Positions 5,644 through 9,153 of a stretch of 9,153 bases of DNA are shown here, one piece after another. The DNA lies in the NCBI GenBank assembly GCA_958448395.1, contig CAUDDP010000074.1:1-9153 (forward strand), given 5' to 3'. The notes under the pieces were generated by a model, which was given only the letters and a program-made list of their open reading frames with translations, searched no databases and had not been told where the DNA came from. Source of the stretch: an uncultured Oscillospiraceae bacterium (GTDB lineage: Bacteria > Bacillota > Clostridia > Oscillospirales > Ruminococcaceae). Positions within the stretch are counted from its first letter, which is position 1. The number at the start of each line of letters is the position of its first letter. A program made the translations under genes and the position numbers.

Positions 5644-6753
5644 ATGTTTTGTAAAAATTGCGGGGCACCGCTCACACCGGAAAAACGATTTTGCAGTCGG
5701 TGTGGAACAGCGGTAGAAACAGAATCATCTGCTGCACTGGAAGCAAAGGTAAATTTGACACCTGAAACAGCTGCACCTGCATCAGATGCGGCACAGACAT
5801 CAAATGCACAGGCTACGTCAAACGAGCAGACTGCACCAAATGCACAGGCTGCACCAAACACACAGACTACGCCAAACGAGCAGACTGTACCAAATGCACA
5901 GGCTATGCCAAACACACAGGCTGCACCAAATGCACAAAATCCACAGACACCGCCACAGATGACATGGCAGGAGTGGCAAAGCTGGCAGAACTGGCAGAAT
6001 GCACAGAACACAGGGAATACAAAAGGGGCATCAGCGAGCATTTCCGATGGTCTCCAGCGGATGCAGGAAAGCGATAGCTTTGTATTCCGCTCACTGGGAT
6101 TGACACTGAAAACGCTGTTTTCTAAGCCAATTCAGCTTTGGGGCTTATCGCTGCTGGGCGTCATTCTAAATGTTTGTGCCAATCTGCTCTGCTCCGTTCC
6201 GCCTATTTTGGGCATGTCCGTTTCCAGAACACTTTCTGCTGGTATGGATTGTGTTTTCTTGGATGCCTACAATGGCAAAGAGGTAAACGCAAAACAGATT
6301 TTCTCTGGCTTTTCTTCTGGCAAGTCGTTCTTCCGTGTGGCAGGCGGTATGCTCTGGAAGTCGCTTTGGCTAATAATCTGGGGACTGCTTCTGGTGATTC
6401 CGCCGGTTGGAATTGCTGTCTTGATTTATAAAGGAATTTCCTATTCATTTACCTCCTATATCCTGCTGAAAAAACCGGATATTTCTCCGCTGGATGCCAT
6501 CAAACGCTCCATGCAGCTGACAAAGGGGTATAAGGGAAAAATCTTTGTAACCTATTTGCTTGTTGCAGCAGCATTCCTGCTGATTGCTCTCATCTCATTC
6601 CTGTTCGGTCTGATTCCGTATATCGGTATTCTAATCGCCGCTTTGATTTCCATTGTAGTTGGCATTTTGTCACCGCTGTTTTTTGGTGTTTTGCAGGCTG
6701 CCATGTTTACAGAGGTATTGCGTCTGGAAAAGGTAGAAGATATTGAGCTGTAA
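5644..6753 (+). CDS. Zinc-ribbon membrane protein with repeat linker (DUF975-like C-terminus)
   Basis: The 369-residue protein has three parts. Residues 1-22 form a zinc ribbon, CKNC (3-6) and CSRC (17-20). A low-complexity linker follows, with eight hexapeptides of pattern [ATVM][PS]N[AET]Q[ATN] (52-99) and a Trp-rich stretch WQEWQSWQNWQ (108-118). From about 145 comes an integral membrane domain with hydrophobic segments near 166-190, 234-262, 300-323 and 325-355. Between the middle segments it has SPLDAIKRSMQLTKGYKGK (281-299), which resembles the cytoplasmic signature of DUF975-type bacterial membrane proteins. The function is unknown. Zinc-ribbon plus membrane proteins of this kind are common in gut Clostridia and are suspected to act in envelope or protein quality control. 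The start is supported by GGGGG (5631-5635) eight bases upstream. It stands alone, ending in a strong terminator. The linker is encoded by a DNA minisatellite. Confidence 0.75.
   Translation: MFCKNCGAPLTPEKRFCSRCGTAVETESSAALEAKVNLTPETAAPASDAAQTSNAQATSNEQTAPNAQAAPNTQTTPNEQTVPNAQAMPNTQAAPNAQNPQTPPQMTWQEWQSWQNWQNAQNTGNTKGASASISDGLQRMQESDSFVFRSLGLTLKTLFSKPIQLWGLSLLGVILNVCANLLCSVPPILGMSVSRTLSAGMDCVFLDAYNGKEVNAKQIFSGFSSGKSFFRVAGGMLWKSLWLIIWGLLLVIPPVGIAVLIYKGISYSFTSYILLKKPDISPLDAIKRSMQLTKGYKGKIFVTYLLVAAAFLLIALISFLFGLIPYIGILIAALISIVVGILSPLFFGVLQAAMFTEVLRLEKVEDIEL
5797..5940 (+). repeat. Coding minisatellite, eight 18-bp units
   Basis: Eight in-frame units of 18 bp, mostly variants of (A/G)C(A/G)CCAAATGCACAGGCT, encode hexapeptides such as APNAQA, TPNEQT and VPNAQA. 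Units differ at a few bases each. They are direct and contiguous with no spacers, so this is not a CRISPR array. The period is a multiple of three, so unit gain or loss would keep the reading frame. Confidence 0.9.
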
Positions 6754-6783
6754 ATTGTATGACATGATTTTATTCATAAAAAA

Positions 6784-6820
6784 CCGCTGTGGTTCTATTT
6801 GGGAACCACAGCGGCTTTTT
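6784..6820 (+). terminator. Strong rho-independent terminator
   Basis: CCGCTGTGGTTC (6784-6795) pairs perfectly over 12 bp with GAACCACAGCGG (6803-6814) around a 7-nt loop, followed by CTTTTTGTTG. It lies 30 bases after the stop of the zinc-ribbon gene. AAAAA on its left side could allow some function on the other strand. Confidence 0.92.
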
Positions 6821-6836
6821 GTTGCCTTAATGTATG

Positions 6837-6894
6837 AAAATTCATTTTTGTATTCTGCATCGTTTTGTTATTTTAGAGGGCGGACAGCGATAGC
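6837..6894 (+). repeat. Internally deleted copy of the interspersed repeat
   Basis: AAAATTCATTTTTGTATT (6837-6854) matches the left end of the element. It is joined directly to CATCGTTTTGTTATTTTAGAGGGCGGACAGCG-type sequence, which matches the right end. The middle of about 120 bp, including the inner hairpins and left inverted arm, is absent. Confidence 0.7.
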
Positions 6895-6936
6895 TTGTTC
6901 CTCGTTCCGGTTCTTGTCCAACTTATTTGCTTTGCT

Positions 6937-6953
6937 GGGGACAGCTTGTCCCC
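6937..6953. repeat. Short palindromic module
   Basis: GGGGACA-GCT-TGTCCCC is a perfect 7-bp stem with a 3-nt loop, immediately left of repeat copy 2. Its CAGCTTGTCCCC half is shared with 4440-4451, where it sits to the right of copy 1. Confidence 0.6.
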
Positions 6954-6956
6954 ACA

Positions 6957-7137
6957 AAAAATCCATTTTTGTATTCTCTCTCTCCGATACCGGTCTCATC
7001 TCCGCCGGCAGATTCGCTTCGCTCTCTGCCTGTGTCCGCTGTCCGCCATTGTACGTTGTACATACTTACAACCTTGTTTCTCTAAATTTCTATATCCCAT
7101 ATCGTTTTGTTTTTTAGAGGGCGGACAGCGGTAGCAG
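6957..7137 (+). repeat. Interspersed repeat, full copy 2
   Basis: This is the cleanest copy, ending GGCGGACAGCGGTAGCAG. Its arms CCGCTGTCCGCC (7036-7047) and GGCGGACAGCGG (7120-7131) are perfect 12-bp inverted repeats 72 bases apart. The GGCAGA/TCTGCC hairpin (7007-7012, 7025-7030) is conserved with copy 1. The ORFs crossing it lack ribosome binding sites and use a different frame from those crossing copy 1. It lies in the spacer between the convergent zinc-ribbon gene and birA. Confidence 0.85.
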
Positions 7138-7199
7138 TGATTTTGTTATTTTTCTAAATAGAACAGCAGCATGTCGTTAAAACAATGCGGTGGCTGCCG

Positions 7200-7284
7200 C
7201 CCCCTGCACCCCTGCCAAGCTGCATCAGCTTGACCATAGTCGCCTGCGGCGTGCAGTCGCTTTTTGCCCTTGCGGGCATCCAAA
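7200..7284 (+). repeat. Palindromic repeat modules next to birA
   Basis: 7214-7255 is identical over 42 bases to 4510-4551, including the AAGCTG-CAT-CAGCTT and CGCC-TGC-GGCG hairpins. GCCC-TTGC-GGGC (7266-7277) follows, resembling GCCCTTGAGGGC at the start of the window. These end within ten bases of the birA stop codon. No T-tract follows on the birA strand, so this is not a convincing terminator. Confidence 0.75.
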
Positions 7285-8268
7285 TCATATTTGTTTATGC
7301 AATGTCACTTCTCCCGACTGCAAGACAATCTGTTCTCCACCATCCAACTGTAACAACAATGCACCATCCTCTGCAATCCCAATCACAACCCCCTCACGCT
7401 TTTTCGTACCCTGCCAAGCCGTTACACGTTCTCCTGTCAGACAAGAGCGTTTTCGATAGGATTCCAGAAAACCATGTTCCGGCAAGGTGTCCAATTGTGC
7501 TTCAAAGCGATTCAGAATCTCCGCCAGCAGCACAGAACGGTTGACCTGCTGACAGCCGCTCTCCTCCAAAGAAGAAACCACGTCATGTAATTCCGGCGGC
7601 ATCGTAACTGCCGTCTGCCGAATGTTAACGCCAATTCCTACTACCATATAATCCATCTGCCCATCTTCACAGTTCCAAGCAGCCTCCGTCAGAATGCCGC
7701 AAAGCTTCTTTTTTTGATACAATACATCATTGACCCACTTAATCTGTACCGGCAACTGATAAAGAACTTCTATCGCTTCTGCAACGGCAACGGCTGCACA
7801 GCAGGTGACTTGCTGTGCCATTGGCATCGTCAGATTTTCCCGTAAAATCACAGAAAAATACAATCCAGTATTCACAGGGGAGTAGAATGTTCTTCCCATG
7901 CGACCTCGTCCGGCAGACTGTCCGTCTGCCATTACCACAGTTCCATGCAATGCCCCCTCTGCTGCCAGCTGCTTACAGACCGTATTGGTAGAGCCAACTG
8001 TAGTATGATGATATAACACACTGCCGAGCTGTTTCGTCTGCAACCGCTGCCGAACCGCTGCTGCATTGAGCAAATCGGCATCCTTGGGAATACAATACCC
8101 CAGCTTAGAACGGGACTGAATAGGAACATTGGATTCCGTCCGGAGCGTCTGCACAGCTTTCCAGACAGCAGCACGACTGATGCCAAGCTGCTGTGCAAGG
8201 TCTTCTCCAGAACAATAGGTGCCGGCATGTTCTGCTAAAATTGCATAAAGTGCCTCTTTTCGTTTCAT
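7285..8268 (-). CDS. birA: Bifunctional biotin operon repressor / biotin-[acetyl-CoA-carboxylase] ligase
   Basis: This 327-residue cytoplasmic enzyme activates biotin as biotinyl-5'-AMP and attaches it to the lysine of biotin carrier proteins such as AccB or pyruvate carboxylase. An N-terminal winged helix (1-60), with SGEDLAQQLGISRAAVWKAV (20-39), makes it the two-domain type that can also repress transcription. Catalytic landmarks are STN (93-95), the biotinyl-AMP loop GRGRMGR (120-126), KWVNDV (178-183; the usual KWPND has Val in place of Pro), KLCGIL (188-193) and GIGVN (211-215). An SH3-like C-terminal domain (about 278-325) is present. Length is normal. GGAGGG lies 5 bases before ATG. 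It is divergent from a YtaF/MntP-like gene. No biotin genes are nearby, and no clear BirA operator was seen in the 117-bp shared upstream region. Confidence 0.95.
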   Translation of the reverse strand: MKRKEALYAILAEHAGTYCSGEDLAQQLGISRAAVWKAVQTLRTESNVPIQSRSKLGYCIPKDADLLNAAAVRQRLQTKQLGSVLYHHTTVGSTNTVCKQLAAEGALHGTVVMADGQSAGRGRMGRTFYSPVNTGLYFSVILRENLTMPMAQQVTCCAAVAVAEAIEVLYQLPVQIKWVNDVLYQKKKLCGILTEAAWNCEDGQMDYMVVGIGVNIRQTAVTMPPELHDVVSSLEESGCQQVNRSVLLAEILNRFEAQLDTLPEHGFLESYRKRSCLTGERVTAWQGTKKREGVVIGIAEDGALLLQLDGGEQIVLQSGEVTLHKQI

Positions 8269-8370
8269 AAAATCCCTCCACTTGTATCATTTATAAATTT
8301 AGCAATGCAACGTCCTTGTCGATACTGTTTTCTATCACCCTTTTCTGCTGTAATGCATACCATAACCGCA

Positions 8371-8379
8371 GAGGGGGTG
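8371..8379 (+). promoter_or_regulatory. Ribosome binding site deciding the start at 8386
   Basis: GAGGGGGTG lies about 6-8 bases before ATG 8386. The earlier in-frame ATG at 8305 has no such site, and its extra 27 residues have no membrane-protein character, so 8386 is the better start. Confidence 0.65.
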
Positions 8380-8385
8380 TGTAAA

Positions 8386-8973
8386 ATGCTGCAAATCATT
8401 CTTCCGGCATGGACAGTTTGTCTGGATTTATTTTTCACAGCCGTTGCCTACGGGGTCAGCGGCATTCGGGTTCCGCTGCGTGCAGCGTGTATTCTCAGCG
8501 GCACAGGAGCAATTTTTTTCTTTGTTGCCATGGAGCTGGCAAAATGGTCGGGAAGGATTCTGCCGACATCGTTCTGCAAAATTGCTGGCATTATTCTGCT
8601 GGCAGCGATGGGGGGTGCCATGCTGCTGAAAAGTCTGGTAGAACCTACTCGAAAGAATACAGCTCCGCCCAATCTGCGAACAGTCTACTTTGATGCAGAA
8701 ACCGCCGATGCAGATCGTTCCCGCAGTCTCTCTGCCCGAGAAGCCCTGCTATTGGCAGTGGCACTTTCTGTGGACTCGCTGGCAGTCGGTGTGGGAATTG
8801 GCTGGCAGGACAGCCAACCCATTTTAATTGGCGTATTTACATTACTATTCGGCATTGTTGGCATTCTGTGCGGTACAAAAATTGGAATGCGGCTGCATCG
8901 GAAACAGAAACGGGATTATAGTTGGCTCAGTGGGGCATTTCTGCTGCTGCTGGCGGTGATGCAGACGTTGTAA
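8386..8973 (+). CDS. YtaF/MntP-family membrane protein
   Basis: The 195-residue protein is almost wholly hydrophobic, with about six membrane segments in two homologous halves, as in the MntP/YtaF (LysE-like) superfamily. The first half holds CLDLFFTAVAYGVSGIRVP (12-30). The second holds ALSVDSLAVGVGIG (126-139). The paired intramembrane aspartates D14 and D130, each followed by a small-residue G-rich helix, are the family hallmark for cation binding. A hydrophilic loop (87-117) connects the halves. MntP exports manganese; YtaF is a sporulation-associated homologue of unknown substrate. The SGIRVP segment after the first motif favours the YtaF branch, but this is a judgement from recall. No Mn riboswitch (yybP-ykoY) is visible in the 117-bp upstream gap, which also argues against classic MntP. 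Confidence 0.75.
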   Translation: MLQIILPAWTVCLDLFFTAVAYGVSGIRVPLRAACILSGTGAIFFFVAMELAKWSGRILPTSFCKIAGIILLAAMGGAMLLKSLVEPTRKNTAPPNLRTVYFDAETADADRSRSLSAREALLLAVALSVDSLAVGVGIGWQDSQPILIGVFTLLFGIVGILCGTKIGMRLHRKQKRDYSWLSGAFLLLLAVMQTL

Positions 8974-8987
8974 CATGGAATCACGCT

Positions 8988-9153
8988 GTAGGCAGAAAAT
9001 CCATTTTGTATTTTCCCTCACGGATAACGATCTCATCTCCGCCGGCAGATTCGCTCTCTGCCTGTGTCTGCCATGTTTCTGTGCTCAAATTTGCAGCCGA
9101 ATCACTCTAAATTTCTACATTCCATATCGTTTTGTTATTTTAGAGGGCGGACA
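8988..9153 (+). repeat. Interspersed repeat, diverged copy 3, cut by the window edge
   Basis: It begins TGTAGGCAGAAAATCCATTT 15 bases after the stop of the YtaF-like gene and follows the order of copies 1 and 2, with a diverged middle (9075-9105). The GGCAGA/TCTGCC hairpin is kept, but its loop is 7 rather than 12 bases (9044-9049, 9057-9062). The inverted arms are TGTCTGCC (9065-9072) and GGCGGACA (9146-9153), which pair with one G-T wobble. The right end probably continues past the window. Confidence 0.75.

Noticed and set aside
5797..5940. CRISPR-like array
   Set aside because: The units are contiguous 18-bp direct repeats inside an open reading frame, with no spacers and no cas genes.
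5619..6041. Minus-strand ORF rich in Cys, Phe and Ala
   Set aside because: It is the antisense of the hexapeptide minisatellite in the zinc-ribbon gene; its composition is an artefact of the repeat and it has no supporting start signals.
6743..7117. Plus-strand ORF of 124 aa after the zinc-ribbon gene
   Set aside because: It crosses a strong terminator, the deleted repeat and repeat copy 2, has no ribosome binding site, and its frame is not kept in the other copies.
7185..7544. Plus-strand ORF of 119 aa
   Set aside because: It lies mostly antisense to birA and begins in repeat modules; birA is unambiguous.
8305..8385. Upstream start for the YtaF/MntP-like protein
   Set aside because: No ribosome binding site precedes it, while GAGGGGGTG is placed correctly for ATG 8386, where the membrane domain begins.
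8269..8385. BirA operator or yybP-ykoY manganese riboswitch in the divergent intergenic region
   Set aside because: I found no long GTTAACAA-type dyad and the gap is only 117 bp with no visible riboswitch core; the palindromic ATTTATAAAT there is too simple to interpret.

Overview
The window looks like ordinary chromosome of a low-to-medium GC Gram-positive bacterium of the class Clostridia, most likely a gut Oscillospiraceae/Ruminococcaceae-type organism. That placement is inference. It rests on the purine-rich AGGAGG-type ribosome binding sites, near-consensus vegetative promoters, the PadR-DUF1700-DUF4097 operon, a two-domain BirA and a YtaF/MntP-like membrane protein. No rRNA, tRNA, CRISPR array, transposase or phage gene was seen.

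Layout, left to right. 1-180 is a repeat-rich non-coding stretch. It is followed by a promoter and an aldose 1-epimerase-family gene (299-1306, +), then a hairpin terminator (1371-1418) shared with a convergent XRE-type regulator (1419-1742, -). That regulator is divergent from a small unknown gene (1878-2072, +) that has a consensus promoter and a 22-bp palindrome at its expected transcription start. A second hairpin (2088-2132) separates it from a three-gene leftward operon: PadR regulator, DUF1700 membrane protein and DUF4097 beta-solenoid protein (4027 down to 2210). The operon has a perfect TTGACA-N17-TATAAT promoter with inverted repeats around the -10. 4134-4560 is non-coding and holds a roughly 190-bp repeat and a cluster of small palindromes. 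Then come a TatD-family metallohydrolase (4626-5393, +), a reversed repeat fragment, a zinc-ribbon membrane protein with a hexapeptide repeat linker (5644-6753, +) and a strong terminator. 6837-7260 is another repeat-rich spacer. birA (7285-8268, -) is divergent from a YtaF/MntP-like gene (8386-8973, +), and a last repeat copy runs off the right edge.

The genes do not form one pathway. The clearest working unit is the PadR operon, which looks like a self-regulated envelope-response module. The second is the XRE regulator with its divergent small gene. The most distinctive feature is a family of interspersed non-coding repeats: two near-identical copies of about 180-190 bp, a diverged third, one internally deleted derivative and one inverted fragment. 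They are accompanied by short palindromic modules, including a 42-nt stretch that is identical at two sites 2.7 kb apart. They carry conserved inverted arms but no shared reading frame, so they resemble ERIC- or MITE-like elements rather than genes.
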